A stretch of DNA of 64,000 nucleotides, taken from Lineus longissimus. Its lineage: Eukaryota; Nemertea; Pilidiophora; Heteronemertea; Lineidae. The notes below the pieces were generated by a model that was not told the DNA's origin, made no database searches, and saw only the letters and a program-made list of their open reading frames with translations. Shown here piece after piece: positions 48,183-61,100 of this stretch; the stretch's first letter is position 1; each line of letters starts with the position of its first letter. The DNA lies in the NCBI RefSeq assembly GCF_910592395.1, contig NC_088317.1, positions 16,593,039 to 16,657,038 on the forward strand, read 5' to 3'. The position numbers were made by a program, and so were the translations under genes.

Positions 48183-48804
48183 CTCTGTGTAGTAAAGATT
48201 TTTTTAATTGATATATGGTTCTACATCAGCCTTGGGTAGTGGTCTGCAGAAAGACAATGATGCAGTGCACCAGATACACCTGGATGTGGAGAGGTGACTT
48301 CACACTCAACAGTATTAACAGTTGATCTGAATGGAAGTCTTCGTAAAAAACTGTTTGAACCCTGCTGCCTTCTTTTCAAACATATTGCAATAAACAAGCC
48401 AAATTGCCAAAATTGTAGCAACCTGTTAGTGTTATAATCAGAAACATCAGTATTTAGTGTGAAAAACGTCGAAGTTTCTGACAGACTTTCTCAATGTGGA
48501 GTTACTATTCATTCTCTTACCATTGTCGAAGTACAGTGTGTCTCACTCAGGCTGTGTATTTTTTAAAGTACTTGTTAAAAACGAAAACACTTTTACAAAT
48601 CATTTTTATTTCTCATCTAAACTACAAATAGGATCTTTCATTGGATTGATTATTGTATGATTAACTGTATCTCGGTGAGTATCTTGCATAGTATGACAGT
48701 CTGACAAACATTTTGAGATGTTCTTTTTAGAGGTGTGTCACAGCAATAATCATCGCACAGCACTTCGATAAAGCAATGAAAATCACTTGTCTGCAGTGGA
48801 CTTT

Positions 48805-48908
48805 AAAATAATCTCTTGGGTGTCAGATTGTATCTTCACTAGAGAGATTTGTCAATAAAATAATCTCTTGTGTGTCAGATTGTATCTTCACAAGAGAGAT
48901 TTGACAAA
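48805..48908. repeat. 52-bp tandem duplication, each unit hairpin-forming, just upstream of the MINDY-like start
   Basis: AAAATAATCTCTTG begins at 48805 and 48857. Within each copy ATCTCTTG(T/G)G can pair with CAC(A/T)AGAGAGAT across a GTCAGATTGTATCTT loop. The second copy ends 60 bp before the coding start. Confidence 0.75.
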
Positions 48909-48967
48909 TGACTTAGTATGAGAATGTTCTTGAGATGGTCATTTTTTCAGAGGTGCACAAGGGCAGC

Positions 48968-49105
48968 ATGGCGAGCGCCTGCAGTAGTGGACTGATCGAT
49001 GTAAACATCACCGGCGAACAACTCAATAAACTACTTCAGTTTGTTGAACTTTCAAAGCCACTGAAGCCTCTAACCACAACAGACAAACCGGAGGACAAAA
49101 GACAG
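48968..49105 (+). CDS. MINDY4B: MINDY4B-like coding exon 1
   Basis: 46 codons, MASACSSGLIDVNITG to KPEDKRQ. The ATG has GGCAGC before it and G after. Donor CAG|GTAAGG, phase 0. ATTTTTTCAG at 48941-48950 may be a 3' splice site joining a non-coding 5' exon. Link to the downstream domain rests on strand, phase and open frame, not on similarity. Confidence 0.6.
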
Positions 49106-52100
49106 GTAAGGAGATCACAGGTTTTTTGGCTTGCCGAAAACCTGAGAGGGTTGTTCAACCAATACAATGTACTTCAGAGAGGAGCAAGGAAAGCCAACTA
49201 AAGGTTTTCGAAAAGGTTAGGTTTCAGGATGGAACAGGGTTAAAAGGGAGTTTTCACAAATCCTCAAAACATTAACGTGAACAACTATCCCAGTGTTCGA
49301 AAACTTCATCACAGGGTTGAACAGTGCCATAGGTGTTCACGTTAGTGTTTCAGGGATTTGTGAAAACTCCGTGAATAAAGTCCGATGATAACCTCTTCTT
49401 TAGCTGCATGCAGCTGATATTGGAGAAGTAACTCAAAACTTGAACTTTTGACTTTAATAGTGTAGGTTTCAAACTCGTAATCGACTCATAATCGTAGGTT
49501 GGTTTGATCTGAGCGTATGCATAACATCACTTGTTGCCTTTGGCAAGTCACTTCGCTTTGATACTCGGTCTTCAGAACCAGGAAGGAGAGGTGAAACCAA
49601 GTTTCCTTGTACCTGATGCCAAGCAATCGATCCACCCCATCCCATCCAAGTTAACAGTAGCTTAGTGATCGCCTGGTCAAAGACAGAATGACGGGACCAA
49701 TAAACCCAAAGTGGTGCCCAACTGTAGGTGCACCCAATAATTGCTCACAATAAGGGCGCGAATGCATATGACGACTTTTTTTTCAGTCTCATAACACTAA
49801 CAGCATACTGACAAATCTCACCAACCCAAAAGATGGATTAGCCAAACCGAAAAAAATCTATGTTGATAAGTGGCCAGAGCCAGTGGTTCGAACAGGTGAG
49901 TGAAAGTTTTCTCTTATTTCTTATGAGAAGTTTTGTGTTTGTTGTGGTGGGATCAGAGTAGTCATCCTCCTCAAGGACTGAGCGGTGGTTTGAGAGAGGT
50001 GTCAAAGAGTCGGTTACATTTTGCCGCCCTGATTCTAACCTCGATGGTGGCTGCCACGACCTCTTGAGAATTTGGGGCAACTTCCTTGACTCACGGAAGC
50101 GTGATGGCCCTAAAGTTTTAGTAACAGTTGGTGTCCCAAGAGGCAAGGCGACATAATAACAGAAAAAAACTGTATCATTTTCAAATTCTTTATTGTTCTG
50201 AACTCCAAGGATAACACATGGAAACTTTGAATACCGTGTAGGAGGAAACCCGCGTACCGGGCGAAAACCTACGCAATCGGAGGGAGTCGCCAACTCGTCC
50301 GTCACACAGGTGACAGCTGAGCTAATGACTTCATACATGTACATTAAATCGGTCATAGTTAATGTAGCTGCACCACTCCGAAAGCCCAATATAGGAGGAG
50401 AACGAGGAGATAGGAGCACTATCCCTTTAAAACATGTTCAACTCCTTTACAAGATGTAACAATGAAACACTGATTGTGACTCATGAAACACAATGCTAAA
50501 TTGAGATCTTAAATGGTTTGACTCCACTGCTCAACCATACCACAAAGGATGTATTGTGTACTGTACATTCAACATGGATTATCTATTGTATTAAATCCTA
50601 TTGTTAAAGCCTTCAGTTTGGCTGTGTGAGCTCACAATAGGTTTGTTCACTGCAGTCAATTGGTTTAGGACCCTATTTGAATAACAAAAGGACCACATTT
50701 CTGATGGCCGCTGGTCAGAGGCCGCTGCTTTGCATGACAAAAGGAGCAGTTCTGACATGTATTTGCATGATAAAAGAGGTGGCCTTGACATGGCAAAGAC
50801 TAAAAGTGGTTTGCCAGATTTTTTGTAAGAGTCAAGATCTCATTAGACATTTCACAAAACTTTTATTTTACATACCAGAATTTACAAGTATATGCACACA
50901 GGACAAAACTTTTAAAAACATCAAAAAGTTGATGCTTTTAAGTTACAATTTGCTCAATTTCTCCAAGTACCAAGTCCATTCTTTACGTGGCGAAAAAGTG
51001 TTTTTTAGAACCTCGAACATGCAGAACGTGATAATGTCCTTGCAGTGAAACACCTTTTGGAATCAAAATGAAGTAAAGACAGATATTCGTTCCTGTGAGA
51101 CCACAAGGGTAGGATCAGGAATCAGTCTGGTCCGTCAAACTCAGACAAATTTTGATATTCTGGTAAATTTCAATAAAACAGAGAGAGTATCAAACTCTCT
51201 ACTGTTTTAGTTTAATTGTAAAGATGTTTTGGTCTTTCATGACCTTTTTGATACCCGTGTTTTAACGGGTATTTCTGAATTATAAACAAAGAAATACAAT
51301 TCACCATTGTTGTCGGTCAGTTGTCTCGAGCACGAAGGTGAAAGTGCTGAGAAACTGAGCCAGGAAGTTTGATCATGGGTCCGGGGCATCGGATCCCAGA
51401 CCTTGGGAGTTTAAATGTCAGCGGTTTCTGTGGTACTGAAGAGATTGAGCAACATTCATAAAAGGCCTACGATTCCATCAGACACATGTGTTATTGTTGT
51501 TTCCTGGGGTCGAAGAAACAACAACACATGAACCCCATGTCAAAAATGATGGACATAATTACATGAAATATCTGATGATTTTTTGGTGATGTTTAAGCAG
51601 AAAACTCAAGTTTTGCTTGAAAAATATTTCAAGCAGATTAGGCTCCCCTGGAAGCCACAAACAACCCCTTCCCTGAATTCACCCTTTTTAGATTCCTTCT
51701 CCTAATGAGTGTAAGATCTTGAACCGTGATCATGGGAAAATGTAAGAGTCATGACCACTTACCCATACTCACTCACCCCTGCAACCTGACACTTCTATAC
51801 CAGGTGTACCGCTAAGTCATGGCCAAAAAGAAGGTAAATATTTACCTTCTCACCAACAGAAAATATTAGGGTTTTTTTTATTAAATCACCTTTCAATCAG
51901 ATATTTCAATAAAACGCAAATTAAGGATGAGGCCTACGATGACAAAAACAAACCGTCATCAAACTGTCAGTTGATGACAACCGGAGGGGATGTCCTTGGT
52001 CAACGACATCCTTCTCTCCTCTGTGGGATGCTTCACCATGCTGAAAAGAAACACAACATAAAATTAAGGTTGTACTGGTGCACATGCTCCAGCTGATAAA

Positions 52101-55100
52101 ATACATCATGTCAGGCCTTGTTTTTAAGGAGATGCTCACTTTTTTGAGCGCCCAGATTTCTCAAGATGCTCACTTTTTAGCCCAATAACAAGCAGATTAG
52201 TACGATCCAAGAGCCAAATTTTATGCCGCCCTCCCTCTCTCAACCGCGACTCCATCACTTTTTAATTCAGTTGGCCATCAACCGACTATTAATTGCCACA
52301 AACAGGTATCAGAAGAAAGGTCCTTCAGAGGATCATCGATGCCGACACCTGGAGTACGCCTGGGGCAACTCTGGAAATCACCACAGGTCCCATTTTCTAC
52401 ACACACCCCTTAAAAATACCCTCGACGTGTTCAAGTTTGCATGTTTGAAATTCACCTAGCATGAACCCAACAGTCGGTGGAAAGTGACAGCTAGCGAAAG
52501 GAAGCTGGTCTGTCCTCCCCAAGAGCAGTCCATATGACATGCCCCAAACTCGCAGCGTCAAAGTGAAAATGATATTCGACCACGCCCATCCCCAAACCTG
52601 GCAAAAGAAAGGCCATTTTCAAGAATTCTCCAGCAATGAAAGGTTCAAAGGCCTGACATGTATGCTTGTGACAATCACGTAACTAACATGAGCAAGTGCT
52701 ACATAGTATAACTTCGTGAGATCTGTAGGTGATAAAGTGGTCTCTGACGTCTTCCTGACTCAGATGTTTGTTCCAAGGATATACCACTGCGACTCGTCTT
52801 CATCTCTTGATTTCAGAGATCCCATTGGCGATCATGACTGCGTGTAGTATTTGACCATTACGTGTCACTACCGTTTCTGTATGACGAAAGCATTTTCCTT
52901 AACAGAACAGACCCTTCTACAGCGCTTTTTAACTGTTCATGATCTCTTAAAGGGACAATATAGGCAGCAGCTAGGCAGGCAAGATAAAGTTACACAAAGT
53001 CGCCAATAGGGGACTCTCACAGTACGTCGAAATGATTCACGCTTGTACGAGGAATATATTTAGTGCTGAGTCTGACATGACTAAGGGCCCTTACTGTGTA
53101 CACCAGTCACTTGAAGATGGCCAAATTACCCCCTCTGCTCCTGCCTATAGTCCCCCTTTAATCAGGCTAATGCCTACACCAAGCAAGGACAATTGATTTG
53201 ATTGTATTACCTTTGGGTGGCATCCTTCCATAGTTATGAGGCTGTCTTCACGGTAGCTCCTGGATATCGTGTCATATTGCGTATTGAGCAGGGCTCTATC
53301 CGTATCTTTTGAAAGTACGTATCGAGTCCCTTTCGAGAATTATCATTAGTCTATTAGAGTTTCGGACAGTGTTTCAATTGTCCTCTCCATACACACAGCA
53401 CAAATGTTCCCGATCTTAGCAAAAGTTCTGCATGAATCGGTCGGTAAAGACTGTGGTTTGTCACTCCTGCCCCTTCGATATCCCTCAGTGCCACCATTCG
53501 ATCCACTGAATCCACTCGACTCTCGATCCACTGAATCCACTCGACTCTCGATCCACTGCCCTCATCAGTGCAGGACTGGAAGAAAAATATCAAGGTTACT
53601 CTATGTTTTACCATAATCAAAGACTTGAGCCATGGAGGCTTTCATTGAGTTTCTTGAAATTCACCCAGGTAGTTTTAGATAGAATCATAAGCCTTCATCC
53701 CCAGCTCAGCCCATTATCTCGTCGCGTCTGGACTACTTGTCTGTCTCAAGCGGTATCAAATATTGTCGGTTCTTATTATGACCACGCTGTCATAGCAAGC
53801 AGTGAGGATTTGGAACAAATATGCATCAGTTACCAATGCTTGCAACCTCTATCCTTTACACCTCCATCAGAGAGTGGTTGGCTTCTCTGCGACATCTCTC
53901 AGTCACCCTGCGGTTTGTCACTCAGTGGATTCCTGGATCTTCGAGAGTTGATCTTGCATGGCGTGGTCGAGTGGTTGGGTCTACCTGACAGCCGTCATCT
54001 GCATAAGGCTGGAAACAGGAAATAAACATTTAGGAGCAATCTCAAACTGAATAGATTGAAACCAAAAGATCTTTTTTTTCATTTGGCAGAGGTGGTTGTC
54101 ACTTTCAATGTTAAGTCAAAACTGTCATTATCTGTTTGATCCATTCGCCAGCAATTTCATTAGGACTTAAGGTCATTGAGTTCATAAGTTGGCCATAACC
54201 TGAGGGCTCCAAGTCAGGTGATCACAGGGATAAAAATTCATTTCTTGGCCCCTAGGAGAGCCGATTGTGTTATTCCTCAACTACTGGCCAGATGGTCATG
54301 ACGTTTGTGTCAACGATTTGACTTATCTGCCAAGGTCACAGGGGTTATCCTTTATAATTAGCAGTTTGATGTAAACTTTTGGACATTTTTCAAGCCAATT
54401 TCGATTGGGTGAGCACAATGGCACTTGGCCACTTCATTCTACTCCATTTCTACTACACTACCACCTCTCTCTGCTCACCTTGTGGGTTGCAGTGTCGTCA
54501 TTTGTATCCCTTGTATCCTGTGTCCGTTGTATCCTGTGTCCCTTGTATCCTTTGTCCCTTCCATCTGGCTGGTTCTTCTGAAATATGTACAAGTTGTAAT
54601 CATTCAATATGTCTTACTACCATATTAAAACAGGAAAGAATGAACATAAGATTGATGGCCTAGTTGATTCAGCGTCTTTAAAGGGAAAATATAGCCAGCA
54701 GCTAGGCAGGCAAGATAAAGTTACACAAAGTCGCCAATAGGGGTCTCTCACATCTCAAAGTCCGTCGAAATGATTCAAGCTTTTATGAGGAATATATTCA
54801 GTACTGAATCTGACATGACCCAGGGCCCTTACTCTGTATATTAGTCACCTTGAGATGGCCAAATTAGCCCCTCTGCTCTTGCCTATAGTCCGCCGATAAG
54901 ATGTATCTTTTAATCAAGCCAGAACCAGCAGTGAATTCAGTGAGTTCATGCTGCAAGAACTAATGCAAGTATCAATTCGTGTCTTGTACCCCCTTCCTCA
55001 AGGGTACGACACCTTATCACCCTATAACGACATCTTAAGGCTCAAGCATCACCCTTTTTTCACCAATGCTACTTTTTCTTTCATCAAGACATCACCATCA

Positions 55101-58100
55101 ACAATATATCAGTTATCACCGTCATATAAAGTAACCGGACTAATTTTACTGGGTAAGGCTGTATGTTCGACAAGACATCGACACATTAGCATCCTTATTC
55201 TTTCCAGCTTCGCCAAATTTTCACTAAAGGAAAAATAAATACTACTCAAGCATCCGCAAAGATTAGTGGTGATAGCTTAACTACCCTTGAGGAGGGGGGG
55301 TACAAGAAACGAATTGATACTTGCATAAGTGATGCTTACCTGGTTTGGCTGCAACACTGTATTCTTGGGGTCCAGTGTCTTCTCTGCTCTTCTCGGCTGA
55401 CAAGCTGAGGCCGGCTCTCCTTCTTCTACTCCGTCATGTCAATTTCAGCGGGTTTATTTATAAGTTTTGTGAAGCACAAGGAGGTCAAGTACACTGTTGT
55501 TATCCAAAGAGCCCAATGTCTTCGTCATATGTACTAAACTGGTTTAGCACAAGTCCCACACGGACACGCCTGACATTTCGTCCGACGAAATTCCGCAGGT
55601 TAACAACAGGACTTAAACCCCAGTCATTCCATCCCCCTCGAGATCAGGTAGGGGATCGCTGGCCAGCTATTGCTTACTATTGTTAACAGTCGTAAGACTT
55701 ATCCCGCCAACACTCTAAAACAAGGGGACCAATTGAATGACTAGCGACACGCAACTCTTATTGCCCCCATCAATCAACCACGATGACTCAAGGGGAACAC
55801 GTACCTTGAACCTAAGTCCATGTCATCACCGTCGAAACTTAGATGAGGACCGTGGAACAAAGTGGCAAGCATGCCTGGGACCCAGCCACCGCGCTTTGGA
55901 AATGAGATGAGATAGACTCAAGTCGCCAGTCACGATAACCAAATACACCAAGCGTACAGCTTGAATCGAACCCGATCTATCATTGTCATCGGTCACCTGG
56001 CCTGGCCTGGACAACTGAAAGCTGAATAGGTTAAAAAAGATGAAAAATAGGAAGCACCAAAACAAAGAATGACTACAATAGCTAGATAACAACTATAATA
56101 ACTACTCTAACAACTAGAATAACAATAGCTACAAAACTAACACAACATCAACCACACTTCCAACACTCGTAACAGCTGCCAGAGTCTCCCCTACTCTAAC
56201 AACTAGAATAACAATAGCTACAAAACTAACACAACATCAACCACACTTCCAACACTCATAACAGCTGCCAGAGTCTCCCCTCCCCCCCCCATGACCACCC
56301 ACACCCTTTTCCTATCCCATTTCACGCACACACACACTTGCACACTCTCACACTCTCACACCATCAAACTATGGTTAAAACATCGTTTGAACATCCATCT
56401 GCCGGATTTGTCGATAGAGGCGTCACCGTCCTTCTATGTTTTTTTGAATAATATAACATTTTTTTTTTGGATAAGTATGTTTTATTTTGATATGCAAAAT
56501 ATACATTACAAGTTAAAAGTTTTGCGATCCTTGACCTCTTAGATGAGTACACATCATTGATGTCCTTACAATGGCGATAAAAGTTGTCTAGATGTGTTTT
56601 GTGATTCAACACTTTTTTTTAATTCGTTATTTTTTCATGTAACTTGCCATGAAGGCTTGTTACATTCAAACGTTTGACTTGTCCAGTCGCTCGTCATAAT
56701 TTTCACTCTTCCTGCTGGAGTCATTTTACAAGTTTATTTTACTGACTTTAACAACAATTGGATAGTCGTACCTCTATGACAAATTCGGCAAGTTGTAACC
56801 TGATCCTCTACCTACCCTTCATCTTGTAGATCATTATGAGAGTCTTCGGTTGCAATTGCCGACAAGGTTGCTGACAAGGTTTGTGGGATCTGTAATGATA
56901 AATTGGCAAAAAATCCACAATAACACCAAATCTACATGTACTATAACTCATGAAATTGATGGGAACGAGTTTACAATCCCCGATCACACCCCAAAAAAAG
57001 GTCATCGGTTGACTAACCAAGCACCACTGTTCAATGGATTTATAGTTGAATGCGATCAAACTACGTCATTTCCGATCGGGGATTCTAAAGTTTAGCCAAT
57101 TGATGCCTGAAAATGATGGTCGAAATGAATTTCTCATTTTCAGGAGTTATTTATGTTTCTTTCGACATAGGTAGACTTCACTCCTTAGTTTTGTCTTTCT
57201 GAGCTGGTCATAATCAGAGACATGAGGAGCCAATCAGTTTGCATCACACCTTCCAATATGACCTCTATTGACAAATCGGGCGAATGACCAACCTCACATC
57301 GTACATACCCATCGTCAAGCAAACAATGATACAGGAATCTTCTGTGGCAATTGCAGATGAAGTTTGTGGCATCTGTAATGATAAATAGGCACAAATGTAT
57401 GATTAGAGCAATTCTGTTAAAAGTTGTAATCTGCAATGCTGAAGGGAGGGGGAGGGGAGAGTGACTCTCAGCCAAATGAGAAATTGTTAACTGAAAAAGA
57501 GTGTTTTCACAGCCAGCCATCATCATCATCATCATCATCATTACCGGCGTCGTAACCCTATTGGATTTTTGCCGGAGGTATGGAGTCCACTACAGGCTAC
57601 TGTCCACCTATGTGGGATCTAGTGCCCTGGCATAGACACTCAGGTACAAGGGACCACGGCTTTTAGTCTCATCCGACAGACCCTCGACTATTTCATACGT
57701 TAATGTACGTGTTGTGAAGAGCCAGGAATTTTAGTTCCTTGTTGGAGGGCCGAGCAATTCGGAGCAACTGCAGAATACCCGGGACACTCTGTGCTAAATG
57801 ATAGGAATGTGTACATAATGTACAGAGGGACAGAGTGTACATAATGTACAGAGGGACAGAGTGTACATAATGTACAGAGCTACTACTGTCCCGGCTATTC
57901 TGCTAGGCCCTTTCTTTTTTCTTTCCCTCCAACGTGACAGCGATCACGTCGTGTAACCAAACTATTGCAACTAGACATCGAACAAATGCCGGAGAAATTC
58001 TGCTTAAAATGAATGTCTCATTTCTTGGTCATACTACCTAAGAGCAATTGATCTGACTGCATTGATCTACCTCAAATCTGAGGATTCTCAAAATTGAAAT

Positions 58101-61100
58101 CTGCATATTCAATTGGGTCATATGAGACTAGAGTTCAAGGCAATTCATTTTTCCAGCCAAAAAAAGACAAAGGCAAACAAAGTTTCTCTCTTCCAAAATC
58201 CCTTCTGGATATGAATAACTTTAAGACTGGCTAAACTTTAGAATCCCCGATCAGAAATGACGTAGTTTGATCGCATTCAACTATAAATCCATTGAACAGT
58301 GGTGCTTGGTTAGTCAACCGATGACCTTTTTTTGGGGTGTGATCGGGGATTCTAAACTCGTTCCTTAAGACTCAGTTCGGTGATACCCACCTTGTAATAG
58401 ATTGATGCAAAACACAAGAAATTTTGCTATTTCAGAATGTTGAAAATGTCAAAATTTGGGTCAGCCCTTTCTTGAAGGACCATGTGCACCTTGCTGGAAT
58501 GAATGTTCAGCCTGCACTTCATACAAAGCATGGGACTGTATAAAATGTGACAGGTAGTTGTTATTATGTCACACACCCCTAAACACCAAAGGTTCTTTCA
58601 AGGTTGTCATGGTTACGGTTCCCCAAACAATGGTGTCAGATCATAGGCCAAGCCAAGTTGGTAATGTTATTGGCCAATATATAAGTAACCTTTTTATTTG
58701 ATTATGCAGATTGGGTGTTAATTGTTGTCAGAAATTGTATAGGGTGTTAGTCGATAATGTTGCAAGTTTTAAAGTTAAGTCTTTTTTATGAAAAAGACAG
58801 GTTATATTATTTGACAAGCACGTCCAATGTGGTGATGGCAACTGTTCAGACAGAAGCCAAATAACAAACTGAAAAGAACTGGAATAATGACATTTATGAT
58901 CTATCCTCTGTCCCTTCTTGTTTTCATTGCCAAACTCCTTTTCAAAACAAATTCAGTCATGAAATATTTTTTGAACTTGAAAACTAGCAACACTGCTAAG
59001 ACAAATGATGTGTTGGCATGAAATATTTTTTGAATTTGAAAACTGGCAACACTGCTATTTAACACCTTGTAGTAGGACAAATGATGGGTTTGGCTTTATT
59101 TGTTTGTTTTCAAAGAGATGAAGCTTGTTAATACAGTTAATATAGGGATTATCTTGGATTAAAAAATCTCCTGAACAATTAGATATGGTAATCTAAACAA
59201 AAAGACAAAAAGAATATTTTGTGTTTTATTTTAATTTTTATGAGAAGTTTCATTTCTCGATCTGGAACTAATGAAAGCTCTGTTGTGTATTGGATGTCTG
59301 GTGAAATTAATTAACTAGTTTTACTTTTAGTTATTATATGTTTACCCTATGCAAAATGTCAGATGCGCTTTGAAAACGTGGATTAAAAGTATTGGGTGGG
59401 CCAACTCCATTGTCTCATCTTATTGTCCTGGGCCTGACCATCTCATCTGGACTTGACAGCAGGCCAATCATCCTGGCTGTCCGAACGAACAGGATGCTCG
59501 CCGACTGGCCTTGATGAGTTGTCATAAATGTCCAGGCCTTTTTCACCCATGTATCTCTAACTTATCGACCCATCCATCCATAAGTGAATTTAATTGTCCG
59601 TGAAAGAAAACTAACTCAAAAACCCGATCCTTAATCCACATCGAATGCTGACGTCTATTATCGCAGACGGCAGAAACAGGAAATTGATATTGAAGCCTGT
59701 CGTGTGGCCGCCTGCACTTTTCAAATCATTGGTTGGGTTGGGTGTGTTTATTTTGCACTAGAGTGTAGAAACTCAAATGAAATAAATTGATTGGAGGCGG
59801 TGGTCGTTGTGACAAGTGGTTTGGATGTCAGAGGACGGAGGAACACACGGAGACACCGGACTACTTCGTGTTTTATCTAGTAGCGTGTACTGCTGCGGAT
59901 TCTAGGTTGTTGGAGTTATGGCTGAATGATTTATTAATAGAGTGGTTTGGATGTCAGAGGACAGAGCATCACACTGAGACACCGGACTACTTCGTGTTTT
60001 ATCTAGTAGCGTGTACTGCTGCGGATTCTAGGTTGCTGGAGTTATGGCTGAATGATTTATTAATAGATTGGAGGTGGTGTTTGCGCTGACAGGCAATATG
60101 GATGTGTCTGACTGAGACATCTTCAGGCTGCTTGGTGTTTTGAGTCAAGTGTGTATCGCTGCAGGTTCTAGGGGCTTTGACTTATGGCTGGATGATTTGT
60201 AAGAAAATCAAAAGTGAGCTCGGTCTTGTCAGAGGATGCCAACAGACATTTCATAAAACAGGACTAAGTTTTGACTAACCCAGATTTCTAGATGAGAAAA
60301 TCCTTTGTCCGGATAACCCCTTTTTTTCAGAATGTCACCCAATTTAAAACACTTATAGACAATTTTTCTCCTTTGAATGACTAATGATGTCTTATTTTTC
60401 CCTTGGGGGTATCAGTACTTTGATTGCTTCATTTGACATTGAAGATAACTTTGCATCCCCCAGGGAAGAATATCTGTCAATCCGAGGATTTCGGGGCATT
60501 TGGGACACCTCTTGGGAGAGATTTTAAGCGGGCCAATTTGTTCATAATTTTATTCTTCCTTTCATTCAGGCTTGAAAGTTTAAAGGCCTATGCTGTTCAT
60601 GCTGATTGTTTTTTCCTGTGGCTCGGGTAAATAGAAATAAACATTGCTGTTGTGTGATCATTAATGCATGCAAGTTTGCAAAAACCTGGCATTCATAGTA
60701 CATGTTTATCAGTTTACACAACGGCATTCTTGGAATTTATATTCCGTTCATATTTTCAAATTGAAAATTTTCAAATTCAAGTTTAAATTTCAAATTTTTT
60801 AATGAATGGAGCAGACCTTTAAACAATCCTAAACCATGGCGGGGCTATATAAGCCATCTTTAAAAAGAGAGAGGATTTTAGATAATAGGTTTTTTTCTTT
60901 TTGTCAGACGGGTAACATTGCTTTGATTTGCAGAACTTTGCACCTTTTGGACATCGAAAATTTCAGGCTATTTTCAGTGCAGGTCAAATCGACTCATCAA
61001 TGCGATTGTAGTTTTAAAAAGGATACTACACTTTAACTATAGCAGATGTCTGACGTGATCAGGAGCTTGTAAAAACTTTCATATTCAAATAGGACTATTT

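Noticed and set aside
49838-50419. 193-aa minus-strand ORF
   Set aside because: It overlaps a well-spliced plus-strand exon, shows no motif, and its left part is the complement of that exon.
53955-54020. tRNA gene suggested by the perfect A-box TGGTCGAGTGG
   Set aside because: There is no B-box at the right distance and no cloverleaf. At most a SINE remnant.
53603-54025. 140-aa plus-strand ORF as a MINDY4B-like exon
   Set aside because: Not flanked by splice sites of the required phase, and nothing in it resembles the MINDY family.
57521-57541. CRISPR-like or coding significance of the CAT/ATG run
   Set aside because: A plain trinucleotide microsatellite. The regular arrays in this window also lack CRISPR repeat-spacer structure, since their units are contiguous.
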